From Brachionus rotundiformis (Eukaryota; Rotifera; Eurotatoria; Ploima; Brachionidae), in the NCBI GenBank assembly GCA_016802295.1, contig JAESIW010000118.1, positions 1,390,178-1,422,573 of the forward strand: a DNA stretch of 32,396 bases. The letters run 5' to 3'. Shown here piece after piece: positions 1 through 11,913 of this stretch. Made by a program: the position numbers and the translations under genes. The notes beneath the pieces are model-generated. The model was not told where the DNA came from. It was given only the letters and a program-made list of their open reading frames with translations, and searched no databases. The stretch's first letter is position 1; every line of letters begins with the position of its first letter.

Positions 1-274
1 GTTTAAAAAATTAAATTTTATTCGAAATAAGTTTATTTTTTAAATAAAATATTTTATTTCGTACAATCTACTTAATTAATAAAATTTTTTATAAAATTTT
101 GATTGTTTTTAATTAAAAATAAACACAAATTAACATTCAAGAATGTATTATAACCAAATATGATTTTTTTAATACTTTTTTTTTAATTATCTATAAAAAT
201 TAAATTTTTAATTTATTCAACAAGTAAAAAACAAAATCTTTTATTGAAAATTTAGGCTTAAATATAAGTATTTT

Positions 275-1564
275 CTATGCCCAAATTTTAATTTCCTTAT
301 TCTCAGCTGTTATCATCGCTCCATTATTCAAAACTATAAAATCTCTTATCCTAAATTGGTCTGATATCTTTAATGTTTTTAAACAAAATGCCCTAACAGT
401 ATCCCAGTGTTTTATAGTTCCATCATCCGAACAGCTTAACAACTGGTAATTTTCGAACACTTTTATCTTATTGATCCCTGATTTGTGCCCAATTAAAGTC
501 TCGACACAACAAGTCAAATTTATATGCCAAATCTTGACAGTACCATCTTTTGATCCACTTAGAAATTCATTTTCATTAAAAACTTCTAAACAGATTACCG
601 AGTCCTTGTGTCCTTTGAAGCAACGAATAGCCTTATCGAACCCCAAAGTCCACAGTTTAATAGTCTTGTCCCATGACGAACTTATAAAACTCGATGCATT
701 TAACATCTTTAGATCGCTTACTTTCAATAAATGACCAGGTATTGTGTCACATATTTTGAAATTTTTAATATCCCACATCAAAATCTCGCCATTCATCAGC
801 CCAGTCAAAATTTTTTTCTCATTTACCACTAGGATACTTGCCACTTCCAAAAATATATTTGCCATTTCTTTTAGCGTTTCACCACTTTTAAGATCGAGAA
901 TTTTTATAGATCCATTATTTTCTGCACAAATAACTGTATCATTACTGATCACAAACTCGGGTCTATTTACACATAAAGTCCATAAGCATTCCATTTTGTC
1001 CAAGTCCCACATCCTGATAGAATTATCTTTAGAAGCACTTATTATTTGATTTTTGTTTAAAACTTTGCTAAGTTTATATATTTCACCAAAGTGCTTCTTC
1101 AGTATTCTAAAATGGCGTACATTGTCCAAATTGGGGATTTTTTGTACCTGCATATCAATTAGATGATTAGGCCTAAATATAAATTCACCTCTTAAAAAAT
1201 CAATATCGAGCTCAAACTTGGTGTTGAGAGAATTGAGCTCGTCTATAAGAACTTGGTCAACTGCTGATTTGATCTCGTCAAGGATTTTTTTCATTCCTGG
1301 TGCTGTTATATAGCGCATGGTGGGATCCAAATTGGCCGTAAAACACTCATCTATGGCCAGTTTAATTGTTTCCGAGCAAGAAATTCTGGTCTCCTCAGTT
1401 TGGGTCAAAAAATCCGAGTACATTTGATTAAATTTGGACACAAACTTTTGGACAAATATTTCATGTTTAAGATTCAGCTTGGTCACTAGATCTGCATACA
1501 ACTCGTTAATAAAATTGTCTGGATTGCTTCGAATAGACAACAGCTGATACAATACAGAAAGCAT
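275..1564 (-). CDS. WD40-repeat protein with helical N-terminus
   Basis: Single-exon reading frame of 429 residues from the first ATG (1564-1562). The frame is open a little further upstream, to a TAA at about 1586, but only through a TTG, so the ATG is preferred. Residues 1 to about 150 are non-repetitive and predicted helical. The rest contains about seven WD40 blades, recognisable by endings such as SIRMWDLD, EILMWDI, TIKLWTL, TVKIWHI, TIKHWD and EIKIWA, and by GH dipeptides. Such a propeller normally serves as a protein-interaction scaffold. No RING or B-box precedes the blades here, although related invertebrate WD40 proteins can carry them, so an unseen upstream exon is possible. Partner and pathway cannot be read from the sequence. 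Confidence 0.85.
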   Translation of the reverse strand: MLSVLYQLLSIRSNPDNFINELYADLVTKLNLKHEIFVQKFVSKFNQMYSDFLTQTEETRISCSETIKLAIDECFTANLDPTMRYITAPGMKKILDEIKSAVDQVLIDELNSLNTKFELDIDFLRGEFIFRPNHLIDMQVQKIPNLDNVRHFRILKKHFGEIYKLSKVLNKNQIISASKDNSIRMWDLDKMECLWTLCVNRPEFVISNDTVICAENNGSIKILDLKSGETLKEMANIFLEVASILVVNEKKILTGLMNGEILMWDIKNFKICDTIPGHLLKVSDLKMLNASSFISSSWDKTIKLWTLGFDKAIRCFKGHKDSVICLEVFNENEFLSGSKDGTVKIWHINLTCCVETLIGHKSGINKIKVFENYQLLSCSDDGTIKHWDTVRAFCLKTLKISDQFRIRDFIVLNNGAMITAENKEIKIWA

Positions 1565-1905
1565 ATCAAGTAGAGCCAATGGATTTTATGGACAAATATT
1601 TAAATTAGAGATTTATTTAAATTTGAAAATTTTATTAAAAATTAAATAAAATTTAGTAAAAAAAATTAATTTAAATTTAAAGTAAAATGTACAAAATATT
1701 TTCATATGATTTTTCTTGTTGGCTTGAAATATTTTCATTCAATAGGCTCATTGTTTCTAACTAGCTGCTTTAAGACCACGTTTTCAAAGTCTTTTATACT
1801 AAGCATGCATTTAATTAAAACCACCTACAGGATTTAAATTTTTCGTAATCTAAATCCTTGAGACTTGATTAGTAAAATAAAATTTTATTTTTTATATTAT
1901 AAAAA
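1565..1905. other. Intergenic gap with one exon-like patch
   Basis: Mostly AT-rich sequence between the WD40 gene (minus) and a plus-strand coding remnant. On the minus strand, 1824-1735 reads as 29 codons ending in TGA, directly after a good 3' splice site (ctgtag). The peptide contains KDFENVVLKQLVRNNEP and looks coding, but I found no partner exon. It could be a terminal exon of a lost gene or a remnant. Confidence 0.3.
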
Positions 1906-2884
1906 ATGCTTTCATCATCAAAACTAAGAGATCAACTATTACCAGACTTGGACATGAGGCTTAATGGTGAATCGAGTCCAGAGTACGACTCAGTCACGTA
2001 TACAGTGTCATTTTTTCTTAAATTTGCCTCAGTCGTTCTTAAAAGAACTTGGATAGAAGGCAGGAGTTTTGTTAGAATGAGAACAATGGTGGCAAATTAG
2101 CAAAAGAATTTGAACTAAATACCAGCACAAGGGTTGCCATTAAGCATGCTCTTAGTTTAAATGACACAAAAAAAGCGCTTGATGAACTCAATTGCGTCTT
2201 TATAATCCTTAAAGACGCGTCTTCTTTTGCTCTAATGGTTGTTAAGATGATTAAGAATGACTTATTGGTCAAAAAAATTGGTCCTTTCCATCTTTAAATT
2301 AATTTCAAAAGGTTTTATTACATTCAATTTGCTACTGAGCGTGTTTGAGAAAGTTTTCCAAGAGATTCGACATCAGATGGACCACAATTTTGCCATTTGT
2401 CCTTTTTTTTGCGAAACTGAGCCGATATCAGTAGAGTTCTTACGCCCAGTGCTTCAAATAGGAGTAATGAAATACCAGCGATCAGTAATTATGTTTCATA
2501 CATTGAACTTAACTGCCAGAAAGATTGGTTATGATAAAATTAAGCTCATTTTTACCATGCCCAATTTGAAAATAGAAGATTTTTTTTTAATTTTCTACAT
2601 TTTAAATATGAACCTTTGTTTGTTCTTAGTCATTTTGAGAGCATTTTTCTCAATAATAAAATTATTCATTTTATTTTGTCTTTTATATGTGCTACCAATT
2701 TGCTTTTGTAGGATTATTGGAAATTATTTTCTGGAATATGATTAACAAGGATATTGTGACAGAGTCTTTACTTGATAAGTACAGAAGGGTTATTGGACAT
2801 GATAAAAATCCGGCATCACTAGCCAACTTGATTGCTTTTCAAGTTCAAAAAGTGAAATTTATTCTTAAGTTAATTATCAGTCAT
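1906..2884 (+). pseudogene. Decayed or unrecognised coding region
   Basis: Several stretches read like real protein but lie in different frames. Frame 1 from ATG 1906 gives about 57 residues. At 2076-2278 the frame shifts by one and reads GGKLAKEFELNTSTRVAIKH followed by ALSLNDTKKALDELNCVFI and on to a stop. A third stretch at 2712-2880 contains LLDKYRRVIGHDKNPASLAN after an acceptor-like tttgcttttgtag. Part of the break could be an intron (a gtgtca donor at 2005 and an acceptor at 2075 would join in phase), but 2280-2700 holds no consistent frame. I do not recognise the family. A broken gene is my preferred reading; a live gene with unusual introns is the alternative. Confidence 0.4.
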
Positions 2885-3217
2885 GGTTTATTTTATCTTA
2901 ATTATTTTAATTTTTTAAATAAATTTTGTAGATTTTCTACACTTTATATTTTTTGATAATTTTACATTCGTTAGTTTGAATAACAAAAGTATGGAAAAAA
3001 AGTGATTAAAATTAAATTTCAAAATAAAAAAAAATAATTTTTATTATTTCAAATAAAATCATAAAAATTTTAGATCTAAAATTATTTATTTATTCATTTC
3101 ACATTTACATTCAAAAAATTCATTTAAATTGTCTACAAAATATTCTAATATACAAAAATAATGGTTTTACCAGACACGAAATATACGACAAAAAAAAATT
3201 GCCAAATTTGCAAGTAA

Positions 3218-5511
3218 TTATTTGATTCTGAAAAGCAATTTTCGTTGAGCTCTGTGTTGTATCTCGCCTCTTCTTATCATAGTCTGAATAACTTTGTACA
3301 CAGCCTTTTCCGAGTAGCGCTGTTTTACCATATCTTGCACAATGGCATGCTCGCTTACTTGGGATCCGACAACAAAACGTCTCCTAATTTGTTTTTCAAT
3401 CCGCTGCAATTGTTCCTGATCTTCTTGTGAAGTAAAGCCTTCGACACCGTTCAATGTTCCGGACATTGCTGCTGACATAGTAGACACATTGAACAGCCTT
3501 AAAGCTTCGTTAACATCTTGATCATTGGCAAAGGGTGACAAGCGCATTTTGGCCAAAGACTCTGACACACGTATCACTGCTTCAAGTTGTCTGACTGTAA
3601 TTGGAATGCTAACACGCTTACCTGTGTCTCTCTCATGTGCCAAAGTGCCAGATCTCATCAGCACATATTGACTTTTCAGCTTTTCAGCTGCTTGTTCGCT
3701 TAGTCTTGGACCACATTTGGCTCGACAAAATTGAATAAATTTTCTCAAAAACTCCAAACTTATTTCTCCATTAACCAGGTTCTGGTTGCTTCCAGCATTA
3801 TGGGTAGCGTTCAAGTGCACATTCATTACATGTCTGGCCAGTGTCTAAAGATTGTTAAATTTTATTTTAATGAATCATTTTTCCATAAATTTACCGAGTC
3901 TCTGGCTTCATTATGCTCATCTTTTACAATAAAAATCATATCAAAACGCGACAAAATTGTGGGCATAAAATCAATGTTTTCATCTCCTTTAAGGTCATCC
4001 CATCTACCAAATATACTATTAGCAGCGGCTAGTACTGAACATCTGGAATTAAGTGTGGTTGTGATGCCAGCTTTGGCAATTGAAATGGTTTGCTGTTCCA
4101 TCGCCTCATGAATGGCTACACGATCTTCTTCTCTCATTTTGTCAAATTCATCTATGCAAACAACACCTCCATCAGCCAAAACCATGGCACCACCTTCAAT
4201 CATAAAATTTCTGCTACTTGGATCGCGAATGACCGATGCAGTTAGACCTGCTGCAGAACTTCCTTTACCAGAAGTGTACACTCCAATTGGTGCAACTCTT
4301 TCCACAAATTTTAATAATTGAGACTTGGCTGTACCAGGATCACCAAGCAACAAAACATTTATATCACCTCTACGCGTAAGACCATCTGGTAGTCTTTTTC
4401 TAGATCCACCAAATAACAAACAGCCTATGGCTTTTTTTATATCATGGAAACCATAAATAGATGGTGCAATACTTTTACAAATTGTATCATAAATATCACT
4501 TTGTTTAGCCATTCGCCTAAATTCCTCTTCTTCTTCTAAACGACTGGTCAAAAAGCTACTTGATCCAATGTTTGCTTGAGTTGCATTTGTAGTACTTGAG
4601 CCATCTGAATCAATTTGTATTCCAACTACTCTTAGATAAGGTTGCCTAATACCAATGTTTAGCTTTTCTTTAAGACCTGTTTTAGAAGCATTTGCTTTTT
4701 TTATTGAGTAAATTCCAGTCACTGTTACTCGGTTGCCAGGCACAATTTTATCACATAAATACCGATCTACATAGAGCTGCATGTGTCTAGGCATTTCGCC
4801 ATTGGGAACATTTTCTGGTGTTTCTTGCAGTTTGAGAATTTGCGAGTCAACACATTTACATGAATCAGGCAGGACAAAAAAAGGATCCAAAGGACACTTA
4901 AGTCTTCCGCTTTGGTCAGCATTGCATTTCCTCGGCAAAGCATAACCCTCTAGACCTGGTTTAACAGGAATATTTGGAACTGTGGAACGACAACTTCGAC
5001 ATTGTATGGTTAAATTGGTCGCTTTGGAACGAATGTTCGAAGCAGCGACTACAATTCCACTAACTTTGAAAAGTTTTGCAACTTGTTCTGCAGTCAGTTG
5101 TCTAATAAACATTGGATTAGCTTCTGAACGAAGCATTACTTGGACATTTTTGACCTGTTCCTCTCCATCCGGACGAGGTCGAGTGATTTCATCCACAATT
5201 TCCTTTGCTGCGTCTTCAAATAATGGCAGAACTTCAGTTGGTTGCTTTTTGAGTAATTCGCCAAGTTCTTCATCATAAGAGTTCAAGTCCTTGAGATCAA
5301 CTTCGAGCCAATAGCGGCCAGAATTGTAGTTGTTTCTAAGCGAGTCTCTGTATATGTAGTTGAAATTTCCAGTATGGAAAACACGTAAGAAATCCTTGAG
5401 CTTTTTTTTTATGTTCATAAAGTTTATTTTGTTGGAATCATTTCCACCATTTATTTCGTCCGTGGAAAAAGTGTCCACGAAGAACAGTCCCATGTCGTCG
5501 AATCCAGACAT
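3218..5511 (-). CDS. MCM5: DNA replication licensing factor MCM5
   Basis: Subunit of the MCM2-7 replicative helicase in the nucleus. Two exons, 5511-3895 and 3844-3218, separated by a 50-bp GT-AG intron (gtaaat...ctttag), give 747 residues; human MCM5 has 734. Visible parts are the MSGFDD N-terminus, a zinc-finger region starting CRSC with later Cys pairs, the AAA+ core with Walker A GDPGTAKSQ, Walker B VCIDEFDKM and arginine finger LSRFD, and a C-terminal winged-helix-like tail ending in a MRRGEIQHR-type segment. The splice joins DEHNEARDS to TLARHV and restores the conserved family sequence exactly. Conservation and intact motifs indicate a functional orthologue. It is tail-to-tail with the remnant to its left. 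Its start is 5511, 0.7 kb from the 3' end of ZNFX1. Confidence 0.98.
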
Positions 5512-5774
5512 TTTAATTAAGCTTTATAATTTTTTTTCTATTTTAGAATTAGTTAAGAGTTTTTTTTTATAATGCTTTACTAAAATCTCTAAGATCCTAT
5601 CTTAATCAAGCTTAAATTAATAATTCAAAATTTTTTACCAAGCTTGTTTTAAAATGATTTAAATTTAGTCTTTAAATTAAATTAAATTAAATTCTTTAGA
5701 TTAATAACACATTCAAAACAAATCAAATATTATTTGGTAATTAAATTTTTATTTTAAATAATAATTTAAAAAAA

Positions 5775-5820
5775 CAATAACTATAAATTTTAAACTACTA
5801 TTACTGAAAATTTTTAATAA
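5775..5820. repeat. Degenerate copy of the ZNFX1 3' end
   Basis: This stretch aligns with 6170-6215 at a constant offset of 395 bases and three mismatches. The partner segment runs across the ZNFX1 stop codon (6209-6211) into its last codon. The two copies are direct repeats that bracket the mosaic patch, as expected from a small tandem duplication of the gene end. Confidence 0.75.
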
Positions 5821-5939
5821 TTTCTATATATTATTTTTATTGTGCATTATCTCTTTTACATGATGGCCAAAAACATTATTTTTTCTTTTTAAATCTACAA
5901 AAAAAGTCATTTAGAAACTCCATTCGGTTGCTTCGATCG

Positions 5940-6010
5940 ACCAGGATCACCAAGCAACAAGTACTCGGCAACTTTTGGTACACTTGTGTCCACAAGAAAG
6001 GACATTATCA
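5940..6010. other. Chimeric fragment: MCM5 piece joined to ZNFX1 piece
   Basis: Bases 5940-5960 are identical to 4333-4353, the Walker A region of MCM5. Bases 5958-6010 are identical to 7795-7847, an NFX1-type zinc-finger segment of ZNFX1. The two matches overlap by three bases (CAA), a microhomology at the junction. Flanking bases at 5920-5939 and 6011-6050 are also unusually GC-rich, but I found no source for them in this window. Confidence 0.85.
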
Positions 6011-6208
6011 TAGCACTAAGTTTTGTTCCGAGCTGCCTGGGCTCTGTCTTAACTATAATTTAAATATATTATAAAGTCATTTTTAATAATAAATGTGTAT
6101 CTTAAATTTACAATTTTATTAACATTATTTTATAATAAAATATTTTATTAAATTATTAATTAAAAAAAACAACAACTATAAATTTTAAATTACTATTAAT
6201 GAAAATTT

Positions 6209-9200
6209 TTAATAATCTAAAGAAGTTGGCCATGCCGGTCTAGTAGCTCCATCCATTTGACTGGCTAATTTGTTTCCTCTAACAAGCTGATGGTTGTTGC
6301 CACCTATTACAGCCTTACATTCTGGACATTTACTTTTTTCCATGGCACCACCGCATTCACCAATGCAATAAACATGACCATTCGGACAAGTAAACCAATG
6401 TCCCGAGGATAATCCAATGGCTTTGACAATCATCAATTTTTCTTCTTTAGTTATTTCAGTTCTGAGTAGTGGCGCCAGTGTATTAAATGTGTTTATAATT
6501 CTTTCTTCAATTTTATCATATCTTATCACTCTATTAATAAGAAGATTATCCAATTCACTCATAAGCATAAAAGCATTTTGGGAAATATTAGGATGCTTTA
6601 AAATCAGTTTTCTCATTCGTTCAAGCTCTACAATGCTACTTATACGCTTCAATTGATTATCAATGTCTATTAATTTTTGTCCATCTTTCAAAAGCAAAAG
6701 CTCATTTTGTTTACTCTTTAATGAGCTAAAGATGTTTTCTATTTCAAATTCAATATGTCTTTCTTGGTCAGATAATTGATCAATGCCATTCTCAATCATT
6801 TTGTTCTGGATTTGTTTAATTTTTAGATAAATATTCCAAGTATTTCTAATGGTAGCTAGAGAATTAAATGACAAGTGTTCATTATGAAGAATTTTTTTTA
6901 AATTTTTTATCACAAAACTTTCATTATAATTTAATTCATATTCAGACAATTTTGAATTCTTAATTTCTTCTCTTATTTCACTTAAAATTTGTCTATTTTG
7001 GTTCTCATCTCCATAGTGTTTTAATTTTATCTTATTTATTGCTTTTAATTGAGTTTTTATTACATTTATATACCTCTTTGTGCCTTTAATCGGATTTTTG
7101 CATTTTGGACATTCAGGTAGTTGGATTGAATTGGATGAGTTGCTGTTTTCATTGGTATATCTTGAATTAATCCAATAATCCATTCCTTCAACTTCGACCA
7201 AATGTTTGCAATTTTTTAGATAAATAAACCGTGCATTGTCTTCATCTTCATTACCAAAAAATAGCTCACTGACTTTATCTTTGTGACAAATTCGACACCA
7301 TGGAGGACATTTTTCTCCACATAAACCAATGCATTCATGACCACATTTAAGCTTTTTATCACATGGTTCATCACATGGAATGCGGTCACACAATTCATGG
7401 CATAGCTTGGTACATTTTGAATGTTGGCATGAGTTAATGCACTTTTCAATACAGTCAACACATGGATCGGAACAAAGTTTGTTACACTTTGAATGTTGGC
7501 ATTCATTATTGCATTTTTTCTTGCAAGGCTCACATTGTTTAGAACAAGGCACTGAGCATTTATGACCACAAAAAAGAACTCGATCACATTTGTTCATGCA
7601 ACTTTGATGTAATTGTCCTCCAAAACAAGATCCACATGTGCCACTACATAAATGTCCACAGTCAAGTATTTCATTGCATGGTTCGTCGCATTTAGTTGCA
7701 TAAGTCCATTTGGGATCTGAGCAGTTAACAATCAAATTTGAATGGTGAACACATGGTGAATATACACAAATTTTAGTCAAACATTCACCACAATCAAGTA
7801 CTCGGCAACTTTTGGTACACTTGTGTCCACAAGAAAGGACATTATCACAAGGCATTTCACAATAAATTCTTTCAGGCTTAGTGTCACACCTTAACATGAC
7901 TATATGACCACATTCTTGGATTTGTTTTTCAACTCTAACAGAACATTTGGAACATTGGTGGTTCTTACTGCATGTTTGATTGCATAGATGACCACATCGT
8001 TCAATTTTTTTACCACATCTCTTCAAACATTTGTAAATAGTATGTTGTTGATCAAAATTTCCATGGCATCTTAGGGCACATACATGTCCACATTCTAATC
8101 TAAAATCGCATGGTAACGAACATCCCCCATCTGGCCTCTTGTCAAAATCTCTTGGTTCAAAAACTTCCATATCGTTTTCAGGATGAGAAAAGCATGTTAA
8201 ACTCAATGAATTACCAAAACAATCATCTGATTTGATGCTTTCAACCAATTTTTTCCAAATATCGTGTTTTTCAGCTTTGGCAATAAATTCAAAATTACCA
8301 ATTACAAACAAACCATGCTTAGCTCTTGACAAAGCAACACAAACTCTATTATTTATGTTCAAAAATCCAATTTTATTATCTAGATTAGAACGCACAAGAG
8401 ACAACAAGATAATTTCGTTCTCTTCTCCTTGATAGTTGTCCACTGTGCTAACTTTTATTGAATTTAGCTTCAAGGAACGCAATTGTTTTCTTATTTCACT
8501 TGATTGACCCAAGTACATGGTCAAAACAGTTATTTTTGACTCACCATATCCTTGTTTTTTCAGATATAAACTTAATTTAGCCAAGTATTCAGCTTCATAA
8601 ATATTTAACTTGGTAGTATTGTCTGAAGAAGCTTTTTCTAGTTTGTTGTGGTTAATAAAAAATATATTTTTTTTCAATCCTTTAATAGATGGAAATGAAT
8701 AAACCGAATCATTATTATGAATCTTTTCCTCATAAAAATGCTTCATTAGTACACTTATCTCTGGTCTCATTCGGTGCTGATTTTTCAGCATGACTTTTTT
8801 GGTATCATTGTTTAAAAGTCTTTCAAATAAGGATACATCTAAATTATATTTGGTTGCCAATGTATACACAGCTGGATTAGGTCTTAGCTGAACATGGTCC
8901 CCAATTAGGATCAGATGTTCACAATGCTTTGACAACGAACTTACAATATGAGCCTCAAATACTTCTGCTGCTTCTTCAACAATTATTATTCTAGGTCCAA
9001 TATCTTTCAATAATGTATGGTAACGTGACGAACCAGTGGTGGTCATAGCAATTATGTATGCGTTTTCCATTATTGATCTGTCTTCCTGCAAACGCAATTC
9101 TTGTAATATGTTTACCTCTTTGTTATAATTATTATTTAAGGCCTTAATCTTCTCTTCACTCTGACTCTTATACTTTTCCAGCCAGCTAAAATATAACAAG

Positions 9201-11913
9201 TATCGTTGTTGGTAATCAAGTCGCCAAATATTTTCACAGTTTTCAATGAGCTCAACATCAATGGGCGATCGTGTATAATGATAAGAGGCTTGAGTGAATA
9301 TTTTGTTTAGAACTGTTTCAAATTTAATTAAATCAGTGTCAACAATTTTTTTTCCCATTTTGGTTTTCCACTTTTCGTTTATATAACCAATTCTTTTTTT
9401 TAGTTTTTGAATTAACTCAAATAATTCTTTTTTTTTAATTAATCCATTTAGTTCATATTTTATATTAATTTCAGTTTCTTTTTCAATAAAATTATCATCT
9501 AAGATTCTTTCCTCATTAGAGGTATCTTGTTCATATTCAATATCAGGCTCATTCATATTTGACTGCTCAAGATCCTCTCCTGAATTCAAGCCTTGTCTTA
9601 AATCATCCACAATTGGCTCATCTTCTGAATCATCTCCTGATAGATCCAAACTTTCAAATTGGTCAACAAAGTCATCTTTATCAAAGTCAAGCAAGCCTAG
9701 CCATTCAATTAAACAATATTCTGCATTTTTAAATCTACTAAATTCAAATAATTGATTTAGATGATGAAGCTTAATATAATCGTTAAGCTGTTCAAGTGTT
9801 AGAATAGAATTTTGGTTAAAAATTAATTCTAACTCTTTAGATATATAGGATAAATTTCTTTTAATCTCAGATAAACGATTTAGTTGATTTCTAATGCTAT
9901 AATAAATAGATTTTTCAATAGATCGATTATTTCTTAAATTTTGTTTTATATTTTTTAGAAGAAAAGGCTGTAGATTTTCTGTTTTACACCGACCACCGAC
10001 ACGTATCACTCCCTGCTTTAATTTACATTCATTTATACAGTATTCCAAAAATTGGTCGAGTGCATGATTGGTGTAGCAGACCATCAAAATAGGCTTTTTT
10101 CTTTCGTTGGGCCTATTCCACCATGAATGCTTGTTATCTAGTAAAAATTTAACTAACTTTACACCCAAGAATGTTTTTCCTGTTCCAGGAGGACTAAAAA
10201 AACAATTAATAAATTAGATTTTTATAAGACAGATTTATTGTCGATTTGTTAGTTGCAATTTAAGCATTCATTATTTTACGTACATGCAGAAATTTTAAAT
10301 ATTTTGAGAAAATTGCAACTTTCGCATCGACATAAAAATAGTCTTAGATTTTTTTAATTTTATTAAACCACAAATTACCCTTGTATCAAAGCAAGTTTGC
10401 TAGTTAAAGCTAATCGTATAGCATCATATTGTGATTGATCTAAATTCATTTGTTCAACTGATGGCCAACTACCATAATTTGATATAAAACATTTGGCTAT
10501 GTTTCGTTTGTTTTTTGGAGAATTAACTACTAGTGTTGTAAAATCGACGCAAGCTTCTTTCAAATACTTTGGAATAGGCATTACAGTATTTTCACAATAA
10601 ACCAAATTTTCTTTGAACGGAAAATTTTCCTCGCCTTCTCTTTTAAAGGACTGAAAGGCTTTTAAAACATGTTTATATGACTCAAAAAATGCCGATGTTT
10701 CCAACATTATGTAATTATTGCCAAACTCTGGATATTTTATAATCAAATCTTCTTGAAAGTCAAATTTAATATTAAAACAGCCATTTTTTTTAAGACTTTT
10801 CTCATCTCTTTCAGAAACAATTCCAATCAAACATTCATGTTCAAAATAATCTGAACTAAAGCATACCAAAGAGCCATATATTAAACGTTTTGACATTTCC
10901 CAATTAATTGATTTAATTTTTTCGATATCAAGCTTCATTTCATAAACTATACCCTGATTGCTTGTTTCCACTTTTGTACATTTTACATCAAAATACGTAT
11001 TCAAATATTGAATTTTTTTAATTTTTTTCAAAATTTCTTTTGTAAGCTGTGAACCTTTTTTATATCTATGAACAATGTCTTTAAATTCACAAATTCCTTC
11101 TCTGAGCGGCCTCATAAAATCTTCCCTTAACAATCTGAATTGAACATCTAAATAATGATTAACATTCTTGTAGCTACCATTGGTAATATTTTTCCTTAAA
11201 AATATTTCTTGACTATTGAAAATATCGCTTAAAGCTGGCACTATGCTCATTGTGGTGAAGTCCTCATCAGGTTCTGCATTCTCATCTTCAATATTTCCAA
11301 ATGTTTTATTTATCTGTTTTAATTTTTTTTCTTTTATCTTCTCTTCAACTTTTAAAAAATCGTCAAACAATGATTTTAATTCCACATTTTGAATTCTGTT
11401 TGTTATCAACAATTCAAGTCGGTCCCTCATGGGACCTATTGAATAAATGCAATTTTCATCTGCAAGTACAATTTCGATTAATAGTTTTAAAACTAGCTGT
11501 ATCAAGTTTATATTGTAACTATCAATAATTTTTTCATTTATAGAATTATAAACTATTTTGTTAAAAAAGCTTGAATCTACAATTTTTTTAGATAACTCTT
11601 TTAATTTAACAGGCATTGAATTGCACTCAAATGATTTAAGGAAGGTAAATGTTAAGTCATGTACAAGTTTTTCTCCCATCCTATCTACATTTAGATAATT
11701 GTCAAGTGCAAACTTGGTATCAAATAAACCAACAACTATTTTCTCAGGATTTTCATTTTTAAGACTTTCAACTGCTTTTAGGCTCACTTTATTCTGGTTT
11801 TTGTCTCGAGTATGGCTTGTTTTACCAAAATGTTTCTTATCTCTATTATAAATTTTATTATTGTTTTGAGCCGATCTTTTTTTAAAAGTTGATTGACGGT
11901 TAGCTGAAGACAT
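6209..11913 (-). CDS. ZNFX1: NFX1-type zinc finger helicase ZNFX1
   Basis: SF1 helicase and RNA-binding protein; in animals ZNFX1 acts in antiviral RNA sensing and in small-RNA inheritance granules. Two exons, 11913-10379 and 10193-6209, give 1839 residues (human about 1918). The 185-bp intron splits the P-loop glycine codon: ALIQ-G joins PPGTGKT. Helicase motifs follow: VEEAAE (about 917), GDHVQLRP (about 941), QHRMRPE (about 983), VDNYQGEE (about 1096) and ALSRAKHG (about 1133). Residues about 1206-1486 hold a run of NFX1-type CGHxC fingers with an internal duplication of a CQHSKC unit. The C-terminus (about 1769-1812) is an RZ-type finger with GHWFTCPNGH and CGGAMEKSKCPECK. An acidic, low-complexity insert lies between the P-loop and the DEAA-like box. 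A splice-acceptor-like ttttatttctag ends two bases before the ATG, suggesting a 5' UTR intron or trans-splice site. Confidence 0.96.

Larger units (their letters stand above)
5512..6208. other. Intergenic region with mosaic insert and repeats
   Basis: AT-rich gap between the MCM5 start and the ZNFX1 stop. It holds a degenerate copy of the ZNFX1 3' end (5775-5820) and, at about 5920-6050, an abrupt GC-richer patch containing exact fragments of both flanking genes (listed separately). On the minus strand 6050-5907 is open for 47 codons to a TGA, with an acceptor-like tatag just upstream. No ordinary gene is recognised. Confidence 0.6.

Noticed and set aside
1562..1579. Upstream TTG as start of the WD40 protein (and similar TTG starts for SDR-B, SDR-C and YHYH copy B)
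   Set aside because: Eukaryotic nuclear genes start at ATG; an in-frame ATG follows a few codons later in each case, and for the SDR and YHYH genes it begins the hydrophobic anchor or signal peptide.
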